From Pseudomonadota bacterium (GTDB lineage: Bacteria; Pseudomonadota; Gammaproteobacteria; Burkholderiales; Thiobacillaceae), in the NCBI GenBank assembly GCA_021802595.1, contig JAJZRT010000259.1, positions 1 through 5,849 of the forward strand: a DNA stretch of 5,849 nt, written 5' to 3'. Under the pieces are notes generated by a model, which had not been told where the DNA came from, searched no databases, and saw nothing but the letters and a program-made list of their open reading frames with translations. Below, one piece after another: positions 1 to 5,849 of the stretch. A program made the position numbers and the translations under genes. Each line of letters opens with the position of its first letter. Positions within the stretch are counted from its first letter, which is position 1.

Positions 1-35
1 TCTACTGAGAAATCCGCCCCCCGATCCGTGCCGGC

Positions 36-74
36 CTGCCTGTTTCAGGTTTACTTTTTTCACTGGACAGGCAG
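36..74. repeat. 8-bp inverted repeat upstream of the PhoH-family gene
   Basis: CTGCCTGT at 36-43 is the exact reverse complement of ACAGGCAG at 67-74, leaving a 23-nt spacer that contains a run of six T (55-60). A smaller competing hairpin, CCTG-TTT-CAGG at 39-49, lies just before the T-rich stretch and could act as a weak terminator for a gene upstream of the window. A TGA at 6-8 could be that gene's stop, but too little is visible to tell. The stem is short, so this is only a candidate structure. Confidence 0.3.
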
Positions 75-130
75 CCATCCGCTTGAGGTAGGATGAATGC
101 ATCCTCATCCTCAGTCACCACGACCACGCC

Positions 131-1531
131 ATGCCGAGAAGAAAAGCCACCGCCCAGACCAAGCTGTTCGTTTTGGATACCAACGTGCTGATGCACGACC
201 CCACCAGCCTGTTCCGCTTCGAGGAGCACGACATCTACGTGCCGATCGCCACCCTGGAAGAACTCGACCTGCACAAGAAGGGGATGACCGAGGTGTCGCG
301 CAATGCGCGCCAGGCCAGCCGCTTCATCGACGAAATCGTCAGCAAGCTCGACACCATCGAGGACGGCGTGCCGCTCTCGCCGCACAGCCACAACGCCGCC
401 ACCGGCCGGCTGTTTTTGCAGACCCAGGCAATCAGCGGCGACATCCCTATGAGCCTGCCGACCAGCAAGGTCGACAACCAGATCCTCGGCGTGGTGCTGT
501 TCCTCTCGCGCCACCACCCCAAGCGTCAGGTCATCCTGGTGTCGAAAGACATCAACATGCGCATCAAGGCGCGTGCGCTTGGCCTGCCCGCCGAGGACTA
601 CTTCAACGACAAGGTGCTGGAAGACACCGATCTGCTCTACGCCGGCTTGCGCGAACTGCCTGCCGACTTCTGGGACACGCACGGCAAGGGCATGGAATCG
701 TGGCAGGCCAATGGCCAGACCTATTACCGCATCAAGGGCCCCCTGGTTTCGAGCATACTGCCCAACGAATTCGTCTTTCAGGAAGGCCCCAATCCGCTCT
801 ACGCCAAGGTGCTGAAGGTCGAGGGCAAGGTGGCCGAGATGGTCACCGTGCGCGACTATACCCACCACAAGAACAACGTCTGGGGCATCACCGCGCGCAA
901 CCGCGAGCAGAACTTCGCGCTCAATGTGCTGATGGATCCCGAGATCGACTTCGTCACGCTGCTCGGCCAGGCCGGAACCGGCAAGACCCTGCTGACCCTG
1001 GCCGCCGCATTGGCACAGGTACTCGACAAAAAGCTCTACAGCGAGATCATCATGACCCGCGTCACCGTGCCGGTGGGCGAGGACATCGGTTTTCTGCCCG
1101 GCACCGAAGAGGAAAAGATGACGCCGTGGATGGGCGCACTTGAAGACAACCTCGACGTGCTGAACAAGAGTGACGACGAGGCCGGCGACTGGGGGCGCGC
1201 CGCCACGCAGGACCTGGTCCGCAGCCGAATAAAAGTGAAATCGCTCAACTTCATGCGCGGCCGCACCTTCCTCAACAAGTTTCTCATCATCGACGAGGCG
1301 CAGAACCTCACGCCCAAGCAGATGAAGACGCTGATCACCCGCGCCGGCCCCGGCACCAAGGTGGTGTGCCTCGGCAACATCTCGCAGATCGATACGCCCT
1401 ATCTCACCGAAGGCAGTTCCGGCCTCACCTACGTGGTCGATCACTTCAAGGGCTGGCCGCACAACGGCCACGTCACCCTGCAGCGGGGTGAACGTTCGCG
1501 TCTGGCAGACTATGCTGCAGAAGTGCTGTAA
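131..1531 (+). CDS. PIN domain-PhoH family ATPase (YlaK/PhoH2-like)
   Basis: This 466-residue protein fuses an N-terminal PIN ribonuclease-like domain to a C-terminal PhoH P-loop ATPase domain. That is the usual architecture and length of the cytoplasmic PhoH2/YlaK group, some members of which act as RNA helicase/ribonucleases. The PIN part (about residues 10-165) shows LDTNVL with acidic D16, then E43/E44 in the LEELD segment, D140 in SKD and D156, which are likely metal-binding acids. The ATPase part shows Walker A GQAGTGKT at 279-286, Walker B LIIDEAQN around 385-392 (D388, E389), and a C-terminal GNISQID segment followed by TPYLTEGSSGL. ATG at 131 is the first usable start, because an in-frame TAG lies at 89-91. 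No convincing Shine-Dalgarno sequence precedes it. It ends with TAA at 1529-1531, 25 nt before the next gene. The family assignment is firm; the physiological substrate is unknown. It is not the shorter PhoH/YbeZ form, which lacks the PIN domain. Confidence 0.95.
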   Translation: MPRRKATAQTKLFVLDTNVLMHDPTSLFRFEEHDIYVPIATLEELDLHKKGMTEVSRNARQASRFIDEIVSKLDTIEDGVPLSPHSHNAATGRLFLQTQAISGDIPMSLPTSKVDNQILGVVLFLSRHHPKRQVILVSKDINMRIKARALGLPAEDYFNDKVLEDTDLLYAGLRELPADFWDTHGKGMESWQANGQTYYRIKGPLVSSILPNEFVFQEGPNPLYAKVLKVEGKVAEMVTVRDYTHHKNNVWGITARNREQNFALNVLMDPEIDFVTLLGQAGTGKTLLTLAAALAQVLDKKLYSEIIMTRVTVPVGEDIGFLPGTEEEKMTPWMGALEDNLDVLNKSDDEAGDWGRAATQDLVRSRIKVKSLNFMRGRTFLNKFLIIDEAQNLTPKQMKTLITRAGPGTKVVCLGNISQIDTPYLTEGSSGLTYVVDHFKGWPHNGHVTLQRGERSRLADYAAEVL

Positions 1532-1556
1532 CCCGACACGCCCCAAGAGACACATC

Positions 1557-2321
1557 ATGGCTGCATTTATTTCAAAGCGCTGGATCATGCTGGCAGCCGG
1601 CCTTGCGCTGAGCCTGCCTGCCTACGCCTTCGACTGGAGCGGAATTCTGAAGGGCGTAACCAGCCAACCTGCCAGCGAGACCGCCACGACCGGCAACGTC
1701 GATGCGCTCTCGACCGCCGAGATCAATTCCGGGCTGAAGGAAGCGCTCACGCGCGGCGCCGATGCAGCCGTCGCGCAACTCGGTCAGAAAGACGGCTTCT
1801 TCGGCAACGCCGCGCTGAAAATTCCGCTCCCGCCCAGCCTGCAGAAAGCCGAAAAAGCCATGCGCATGTTCGGCATGGGCAAGCAGGCCGACGAACTGGT
1901 GCTGTCGATGAACCGCGCCGCCGAAGCCGCCGTGCCGGAAGCCAAACCGCTGCTGGTAAATGCAGTTAAGGCGATGACGCTGGAAGATGCCAGGGGCATC
2001 CTCACCGGCGGCAAGACATCGGCCACCGATTTCTTCCGCAGGAAAACCGAGGCCAAACTCACCGAACGCTTCGCCCCCATCGTCAAGGCCAACACCGACA
2101 AGGTCGGCCTGGCCCAGCAATACAACCAGTACGCGGGCATGGCAGCACAATTCAATCTGGTCGACAAGAAGCAGGCCAATGTGGAGCAGTACGTCACGCA
2201 GCAGGCGCTCGACCGACTCTATACCTTGATCGGGGAAAAAGAAGCAGCCATTCGCGCCAACCCGATGCAGGCCGGCAGCGACCTGCTGAAAAAGGTCTTT
2301 GGCGCCGTCAGCGGCAGGTGA
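1557..2321 (+). CDS. Exported DUF4197 family protein
   Basis: This 254-residue protein matches my recollection of the DUF4197 family: secreted proteobacterial proteins of about 230-260 residues with no established function. ATG 1557 is preferred over an in-frame ATG at 1488 because it lies outside the phoH-like gene and opens directly into a signal peptide: KR at residues 7-8, a hydrophobic stretch, then a likely cleavage after AYA (about residue 22) before FDW. A weak purine-rich RBS, AAGAGA, sits at 1545-1550. The mature part is mostly predicted helix. It includes an N-terminal LSTAEINSGLKEALTRG segment, a GFFGNAALKIPLPPSLQ segment and a GGKTSATDFFRRKT segment; these conserved blocks are what suggest the family. 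There are no lipobox cysteine and no obvious catalytic motif, so a periplasmic location is inferred. It follows the PhoH-family gene by 25 nt and may be co-transcribed with it. Confidence 0.85.
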   Translation: MAAFISKRWIMLAAGLALSLPAYAFDWSGILKGVTSQPASETATTGNVDALSTAEINSGLKEALTRGADAAVAQLGQKDGFFGNAALKIPLPPSLQKAEKAMRMFGMGKQADELVLSMNRAAEAAVPEAKPLLVNAVKAMTLEDARGILTGGKTSATDFFRRKTEAKLTERFAPIVKANTDKVGLAQQYNQYAGMAAQFNLVDKKQANVEQYVTQQALDRLYTLIGEKEAAIRANPMQAGSDLLKKVFGAVSGR

Positions 2322-2370
2322 CCTCGCGGCCCTGCGGTATGCTAAGCCCCTGCCTGACTTCTTGCATGCC

Positions 2371-2868
2371 ATGACAATCAAAACGAAAACGTTCTGCCTG
2401 TTTGCCGGATTGCTGCTCGCCCTGCCCGTCCAGGCCTGGGAGGTCGGCGAATTCAAAAACGGCATGAGCCGCAGCGAGGTCGAGCAGGCCCTCAAGACCT
2501 GGAATTTCGACAAGACCCTGCCGGTCGGAAACGACGGGCTGTTTGCCTACGACCTGCCCAATAATCCGGGTGGCCGCCGTTTTCTGTTCACGTTCTGCAA
2601 CGACAGGCTGGTGGCATTCGACCAGGAAGTCGAACCGGATTTCCGCAACTTCGTCACCATCGCATCAAACTATTCCAATCTGTACGGCAACCCGCTCAAG
2701 GTCATTCCCTACACCAGCGTCGTTGCCAGTGGCGAAAAGAACCTGCTGGCGATGTTCTGGCGCAAAGGTTCGGATTATCTGGGGCTCAAATACGTGCTGT
2801 ATCCCTCCAGCGAACAGCTCTCGATGAGCTTCCAGGTCGGCAACAACTGCTGGCAAGCGCCCCGTTAG
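2371..2868 (+). CDS. Small exported protein of unknown function
   Basis: I do not recognise this 165-residue protein as a named family. ATG 2371 is chosen because it begins a clear signal peptide: K4 and K6, a hydrophobic core FCLFAGLLLALP, and a likely cleavage after VQA before WEVGEF. A longer in-frame reading from a TTG at 2299 would overlap the preceding gene and bury the signal sequence, so it is less likely. No good Shine-Dalgarno sequence is visible before ATG 2371. The mature N-terminus has FKNGMSRSEVEQAL, which resembles the GMS-x-x-EV motif at the start of BamE/SmpA-like small envelope domains. This is a motif-level resemblance only. Two cysteines, in FTFCNDR and in NNCWQ near the C-terminus, could form a disulfide after export. 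No lipobox is present. It begins 49 nt after the DUF4197 gene. A soluble periplasmic protein is inferred. Confidence 0.8.
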   Translation: MTIKTKTFCLFAGLLLALPVQAWEVGEFKNGMSRSEVEQALKTWNFDKTLPVGNDGLFAYDLPNNPGGRRFLFTFCNDRLVAFDQEVEPDFRNFVTIASNYSNLYGNPLKVIPYTSVVASGEKNLLAMFWRKGSDYLGLKYVLYPSSEQLSMSFQVGNNCWQAPR

Positions 2869-2881
2869 GGCTATTTTGGGC

Positions 2882-2901
2882 GCGGTTGCCGCACAGGCAA
2901 C
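2882..2901 (+). repeat. Two mutually exclusive small hairpins after the exported-protein gene
   Basis: GTTGCC (2885-2890) pairs with GGCAAC (2896-2901) around a GCACA loop. An alternative stem, GCGG (2882-2885) with CCGC (2889-2892) around TTG, shares bases with it, so both cannot form together. The site is 14 nt past the stop at 2868. No U-tract follows, so this is not a standard intrinsic terminator. It could protect an mRNA 3' end or be part of a leader. An 8-bp palindrome, GACCGGTC, follows at 2903-2910. Confidence 0.35.
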
Positions 2902-2930
2902 GGACCGGTCAGTTCAACGCTGTCGGGACG

Positions 2931-2966
2931 AGAAGACTGAGCCTTGAAGTGCCGGATGAGTCTTCT
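2931..2966. repeat. 8-bp inverted repeat AGAAGACT / AGTCTTCT
   Basis: AGAAGACT at 2931-2938 is perfectly complementary to AGTCTTCT at 2959-2966, with a 20-nt spacer. As RNA it would be a moderately weak hairpin; as DNA the half-sites have a centre-to-centre distance of 28 bp, which a dimeric regulator could span. No function can be assigned. Confidence 0.35.
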
Positions 2967-3031
2967 GCTACAGAAATCCGTCAAACAGCCGAAACAATCT
3001 TACGTATTGCCCCAATGACCGCCTCTTTATC

Positions 3032-3079
3032 TGGCGCATTTGCGGCATCGTCCCTGACTGGGCGAAGTCTGATGCGCCA
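3032..3079. repeat. 8-bp inverted repeat TGGCGCAT / ATGCGCCA in the leader of the membrane-protein gene
   Basis: TGGCGCAT at 3032-3039 is the exact reverse complement of ATGCGCCA at 3072-3079. The 32-nt spacer contains a minor CCC-TGACT-GGG stem (3052-3062). The right arm ends 23 nt before ATG 3103 and 13 nt before the ribosome binding site. If it folds in the mRNA it would sit next to the translation start; it could equally be an operator. Confidence 0.35.
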
Positions 3080-3092
3080 TACAAACAAGACT

Positions 3093-3100
3093 GGAAGAGA
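3093..3100 (+). promoter_or_regulatory. Ribosome binding site for the YgaP-like gene
   Basis: GGAAGAGA ends 2 nt before ATG 3103, with its GGA core about 7 nt upstream. It is the most convincing Shine-Dalgarno-type sequence in front of a gene in this window, and it supports the start at 3103. It may also serve the downstream enzyme through translational coupling. Confidence 0.6.
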
Positions 3101-3102
3101 GC

Positions 3103-3489
3103 ATGAGCGATCGAATGTACCGGCTGATACTCGGCATGTTGCTGCTGATAGCGTTGTACTTTGAAATCGGCTATTTGATGTATGGCCTCATCGGCATGCT
3201 TTTCTTCGAAGGCGCCACCAATTTGCGCGTGCCCTTGCTGCTGCGCAAGCAGCAGGGGGAACCCGCAGCAGACAGCAATCTGGCGCCCTTCCAGCGGAGA
3301 ATCCGGTTCAATTTCGAGGCAGAACGCGCCTGGCGTTTGATCGTCGGCCTGATGCTGCTCATCACCTATGTGCTGTTCTACGACAGGATGTGGTTTTTCC
3401 CCTGGTTCATGGGGTTCGCCATTCTTGGTGCGGGGGCCAGCGGCGTCTGCCCGGGTCTGATCTGCGTGAAATGGGCCGGGTGCCGGTGA
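3103..3489 (+). CDS. Small membrane protein with duplicated YgaP-like (DUF2892) hairpin
   Basis: This 128-residue integral membrane protein has two halves of the same pattern. The first half (about residues 5-48) starts with [11 protein letters not shown], then a second hydrophobic stretch ending [13 protein letters not shown]. The second half (about 77-128) starts with [11 protein letters not shown], then a second hydrophobic stretch ending [13 protein letters not shown]. The R-x-x-x-G-x-x-LL start and the G-x-CP end match the DUF2892/YgaP-like transmembrane domain as I know it. The charged middle (about 49-76) is probably cytoplasmic. Cysteines C116, C121 and C127 cluster at the C-terminus; the CP motif is missing from the first half, where VP stands in its place. 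Four membrane segments are predicted. The start is supported by the RBS at 3093-3100. Its TGA (3487-3489) overlaps the proposed GTG start of the GGDEF-EAL gene by 4 nt, which suggests translational coupling and related function. Function is unknown; no rhodanese domain, as found in E. coli YgaP, is present. Confidence 0.82.
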   Translation: MSDRMYRLILGMLLLIALYFEIGYLMYGLIGMLFFEGATNLRVPLLLRKQQGEPAADSNLAPFQRRIRFNFEAERAWRLIVGLMLLITYVLFYDRMWFFPWFMGFAILGAGASGVCPGLICVKWAGCR

Positions 3490-5849
3490 AAGACGGGTTG
3501 AAAGAAATAGCAAACGACACCCTCACCAGCGGCTTGCCGGTAAAAATTGCCGGCATTGTTTTCTGGGGCATGGTGCTGGTGGGGCTGGTCATCGCCTTTG
3601 TCGTACTGAAAGGCCGGGAAAACGAACTCGGTGCCCGCAACGCCAACGAAACAAAGCTCCTGGCGCGCGAGCTTACCGAGCATATTGAAGAAAGCCATCT
3701 TGCAACCGGCCAACTGAAGAACGCACGCAGCAGTTTGCTGCAGGTCATCGAAACGCTGAGCCCCGGTCTCCACTTCGAAGCGGTTGAACTCCAGAGCGGG
3801 AACGATGTTCTGCTGATCGGCGATAAACATGCCGATCAGGAATCGATATCGCAGACGCTGCCGCTTCACGTCCCGAAGGCGGGCGTCGAGGGTAACCCCA
3901 TCCAGATCAGGGTGCTGTTTCCCAGCCTGAAGAAAACGATTGCGGATTACCGCAAGAAAATCCTGATATCGATCGGCCTGCTGGTGATGACATTCGGTCT
4001 GATCCTGCAGCAAATCCTGCAACGCATGTTATCCCGGCCTTTCTTCAACATGGTTGCGGCGGCGGAAAGCTTTTCCAATGGAAACGCCGGTTCCCGTTTC
4101 GACGAAACACGCGGCGACGAATTCGGCTTTCTGGCCAAGTTCATCAACCGGGCGCTCGATTCCATCGTGCAACAACAGGCTGATCTGCGCGACGCATTGA
4201 CCCGCGCCACCCAATCGGAAGTGGAACTGTTCAGAGAAAAGGAACGCGCCGAAGTCACGCTGCAGTCCATCACCGATGCCGTCATCACCACCAACTCCAC
4301 AACGGAGGTGCAATACCTGAATCCAGTCGCCGAGCGCCTGACCGGCTGGCGCAACGATGCAGCGCGCGGCCTGCCCGTGGACAGTGTGATCAAGCTCGTG
4401 CATGACGATACCGACGAGCCCATGCGTAATCCGGTACAGGACTGCCTTGAGAACAACAGCGTGGAAATCCTGCATGCCCATGCTGCGCTGCGGCGCAAGG
4501 ACGGCACGGTGATCGCGATCGAGGCCTCTGCGGCGCCCATGCGAAACGATACGGGTGAAGTGATCGGTGCCGTCATGGTGTGCCAGGATGTGAGTCACGC
4601 ACGCAAGCTGGCGCATCAGCTTTCCCACCAGGCAAGCCATGATTCGCTGACGGGCCTGGCCAATCGGCGCGAATTCGAGCGCAAGCTCGAAGACGCCCTG
4701 GAAAGTGCGAAGCGGGAACACAAGCGGCACGTCCTGCTGTATCTCGACCTGGATCAGTTCAAGGTGGTCAACGACACGTGCGGTCACGTGGCGGGCGATC
4801 AGTTGCTGGCGCAAATCGGTATCCTGCTGGACCACAAGGTGCGTCACAGCGACACTCTGGCGCGTTTGGGCGGGGACGAGTTTGGCGTGTTGCTGGAAGG
4901 CTGCGATATCGGACGCGGCGAACAGGTCGCGGAATCCTTGCGCCAGACAATCTCCGATTTCCGGTTTGTCTGGGAGGACAAGATCTTCCAGGTGGGGGCC
5001 AGCATCGGCCTGGTGGAACTCTCCGCGTCAAGCGAGAATTCAGCGGCGGTGATGAGTGCTGCGGATGCCGCGTGCTACGTGGCGAAAGACGAAGGGCGAA
5101 ACCGCATCCAGGTGTTCCAGGGCGGAAACAAATGGCCGGACAGATACGGGGAAATGCAATGGATCGCCCGTATTCACAAAGCAGTCGAGGAAAACCGTCT
5201 GCTTCTTTACCGCCAGAATATCGTCGCAGTGAGCGGGATCGACAGCGTCGAACATGCCGAAATATTGCTGCGCATGCAGGACGAGAACGGCGCGATCATC
5301 CCCCCCATGGCGTTCATTCCGGCGGCGGAACGCTATAACGTCATGGCCATGCTGGACCGCTGGGTGGTGACAAAAACGCTCGAATGGCTGGTGGCGAATC
5401 CATTGACCCGCGACAATCACCTGCAGTTCCTGTCCATCAACCTTTCCGGGCAGTCACTCGGCGACAGGAATTTCCTGCAGTACGTTGTGAACGAATTCGC
5501 CCGCACCGGTGCTCCGGCCGAGCGGATTTGCTTCGAGATTACCGAGACGGCGGCCATCGCCAACATCGGCCGGGCCAACGACTTCATCACCGAACTCAAG
5601 AAGCGCGGCTGTTGCTTCGCGCTCGATGATTTCGGCAGCGGCATGTCCTCCTATTCCTATCTGAAAAACCTGAATGTGGACTACCTGAAAATTGATGGTG
5701 CCTTCGTCAAGGACATGGCGCAGGACCCGGTGGATTTCGCCATGGTCGAATCCATCAACCGCATCGGCCATGTCATGGGAATCAAGATCATCGCCGAGTT
5801 CGTCGAAAACGAAATCATCCTGGAGAAGCTTAGGGAAATCGGCGTGGAT
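3486..5849 (+). CDS. Membrane-anchored HAMP-PAS-GGDEF-EAL c-di-GMP enzyme (3' end cut by window)
   Basis: The frame is open to the window end (788 codons visible) with no stop, so the gene is partial. Domains: TM1 about 21-39; periplasmic region 40-155 with no recognised fold; TM2 about 159-178; HAMP-like linker to about 230; coiled-coil-prone stretch; PAS about 254-372 (from [10 protein letters not shown] to the QDVS end); GGDEF about 380-545; EAL from about 556 to the window end. GGDEF features: DSLTGLANR at 386-394, metal ligand D421, N429 in the FKVVND segment, intact GGDEF at 462-466, and an RxxD inhibitory site RHSD at 453-456. EAL features: Q577, signature EIL with E592, N652, E684 in FEITE, DDFGSG at 714-719, K735 in LKIDG, and E771 in AEFVE. 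These are the residues expected for c-di-GMP synthesis and hydrolysis at the inner membrane. The GTG at 3486 gives a 4-nt overlap with the preceding gene; ATG 3471 in the same frame is an alternative that adds five residues. The direction of net activity cannot be read from sequence. Confidence 0.93.
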   Translation, partial: MKDGLKEIANDTLTSGLPVKIAGIVFWGMVLVGLVIAFVVLKGRENELGARNANETKLLARELTEHIEESHLATGQLKNARSSLLQVIETLSPGLHFEAVELQSGNDVLLIGDKHADQESISQTLPLHVPKAGVEGNPIQIRVLFPSLKKTIADYRKKILISIGLLVMTFGLILQQILQRMLSRPFFNMVAAAESFSNGNAGSRFDETRGDEFGFLAKFINRALDSIVQQQADLRDALTRATQSEVELFREKERAEVTLQSITDAVITTNSTTEVQYLNPVAERLTGWRNDAARGLPVDSVIKLVHDDTDEPMRNPVQDCLENNSVEILHAHAALRRKDGTVIAIEASAAPMRNDTGEVIGAVMVCQDVSHARKLAHQLSHQASHDSLTGLANRREFERKLEDALESAKREHKRHVLLYLDLDQFKVVNDTCGHVAGDQLLAQIGILLDHKVRHSDTLARLGGDEFGVLLEGCDIGRGEQVAESLRQTISDFRFVWEDKIFQVGASIGLVELSASSENSAAVMSAADAACYVAKDEGRNRIQVFQGGNKWPDRYGEMQWIARIHKAVEENRLLLYRQNIVAVSGIDSVEHAEILLRMQDENGAIIPPMAFIPAAERYNVMAMLDRWVVTKTLEWLVANPLTRDNHLQFLSINLSGQSLGDRNFLQYVVNEFARTGAPAERICFEITETAAIANIGRANDFITELKKRGCCFALDDFGSGMSSYSYLKNLNVDYLKIDGAFVKDMAQDPVDFAMVESINRIGHVMGIKIIAEFVENEIILEKLREIGVD

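Larger units (their letters stand above)
2869..3102. other. 234-nt intergenic region with several dyads
   Basis: No credible gene is seen here. The only sizeable plus-strand frame starts at a TTG at 2886, runs into the next gene in a different frame and has no family-like features. The stretch instead holds several inverted repeats (2882-2901, 2903-2910, 2931-2966, 3032-3079), no strong terminator T-tract and no strong sigma-70 promoter. It probably separates the upstream gene group from the c-di-GMP gene pair and carries the promoter and leader of the latter. Confidence 0.6.

Noticed and set aside
39..60. Intrinsic terminator of an upstream gene (CCTG-TTT-CAGG followed by T-rich sequence)
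   Set aside because: The stem is only 4 bp and the T-tract is interrupted and displaced by several bases, so it is noted only alongside the larger inverted repeat.
2..1588. Long minus-strand open frame of 528 codons opposite the PhoH-family gene
   Set aside because: The plus strand encodes an unmistakable PIN-PhoH protein with Walker motifs. The minus-strand frame is a codon-bias shadow with low-complexity H/V/G/A-rich translation and no family features.
1572..2513. Minus-strand open frame of 313 codons
   Set aside because: It lies opposite the DUF4197 gene and the start of the following exported-protein gene, both of which have signal peptides and coherent starts.
2885..2960. Cyclic-di-GMP (GEMM-I) riboswitch suggested by GCACAGGCAA at 2891-2900 and GGGACGA downstream
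   Set aside because: The similarity to the conserved GCACAGGGCAAACC and GGGACGCAAAGCC segments is partial. The A-rich core bases and the expected GCAAAGCC are absent, and the helix pattern does not fit. A covariance-model search for GEMM-I and GEMM-II would settle it.
3032..3047. Sigma-54-type promoter (GG at 3033-3034, GC at 3045-3046, 10-nt spacing)
   Set aside because: The invariant GG and GC are correctly spaced, but the -12 element reads CGGCA instead of TTGCA. Such GG-N10-GC pairs are frequent by chance in GC-rich DNA.
2886..3164. Plus-strand 92-codon frame in the intergenic region
   Set aside because: It starts at a TTG with no ribosome binding site, overlaps the well-supported membrane-protein gene in another frame and has no recognisable features.
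4111..4127. A second GDEF-like motif, RGDEFG at about residues 209-214 of the c-di-GMP enzyme
   Set aside because: It lies in the HAMP-like linker shortly after TM2, where a D/E-E-F/L-G segment is normal for HAMP domains. The true GGDEF motif is at residues 462-466.
4029..4847. Minus-strand open frame of 272 codons
   Set aside because: It lies opposite the HAMP-PAS-GGDEF coding region, whose motifs are intact in the plus-strand frame.

Overview
The window reads as one strand (+) of a moderately GC-rich proteobacterial chromosome. The protein sequences look most like those of Betaproteobacteria (Nitrosomonadales-type or Thiobacillus/Gallionella-like lineages). That placement rests on family resemblance from memory, not on a search. 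I see no mobile element, tRNA, rRNA or CRISPR array, and no gene on the minus strand; the long minus-strand open frames are GC-rich shadows of the plus-strand genes.

Layout: 1-130 is intergenic and holds an 8-bp inverted repeat, short 6-bp tandem dimers and a Shine-Dalgarno-like run followed by a 32-codon reading frame that overlaps the next start. 131-1531 encodes a PIN-PhoH ATPase. 1557-2321 encodes an exported DUF4197-type protein. 2371-2868 encodes a small exported protein of unknown function with a BamE/SmpA-like N-terminal motif. These three genes are closely spaced (25 and 49 nt gaps) and could be co-transcribed. 2869-3102 is a 234-nt gap rich in dyad symmetry, probably the boundary between two transcription units. 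3103-3489 encodes a small membrane protein that appears to be a tandem duplication of a YgaP-like (DUF2892) transmembrane hairpin. It overlaps by 4 nt the start of a large gene, 3486 to beyond 5849, encoding a membrane-anchored TM-periplasmic-TM-HAMP-PAS-GGDEF-EAL protein. The window end cuts this gene inside the EAL domain.

How the genes may work together: the first three are a probable RNA- or nucleotide-related ATPase plus two envelope or periplasmic proteins, and nothing in the sequence links their functions. The last two look translationally coupled, so the duplicated YgaP-like membrane protein may be a partner or sensor element for the cyclic-di-GMP enzyme. The GGDEF half keeps its catalytic motif and an RxxD inhibitory site. 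The visible part of the EAL half keeps the catalytic and metal-binding acidic residues, although the signature reads EIL rather than EAL. A bifunctional or switchable c-di-GMP enzyme is therefore plausible.

The most interesting points are this membrane-protein/c-di-GMP-enzyme pair, the internal duplication in the small membrane protein, and the structured 234-nt leader in front of them.
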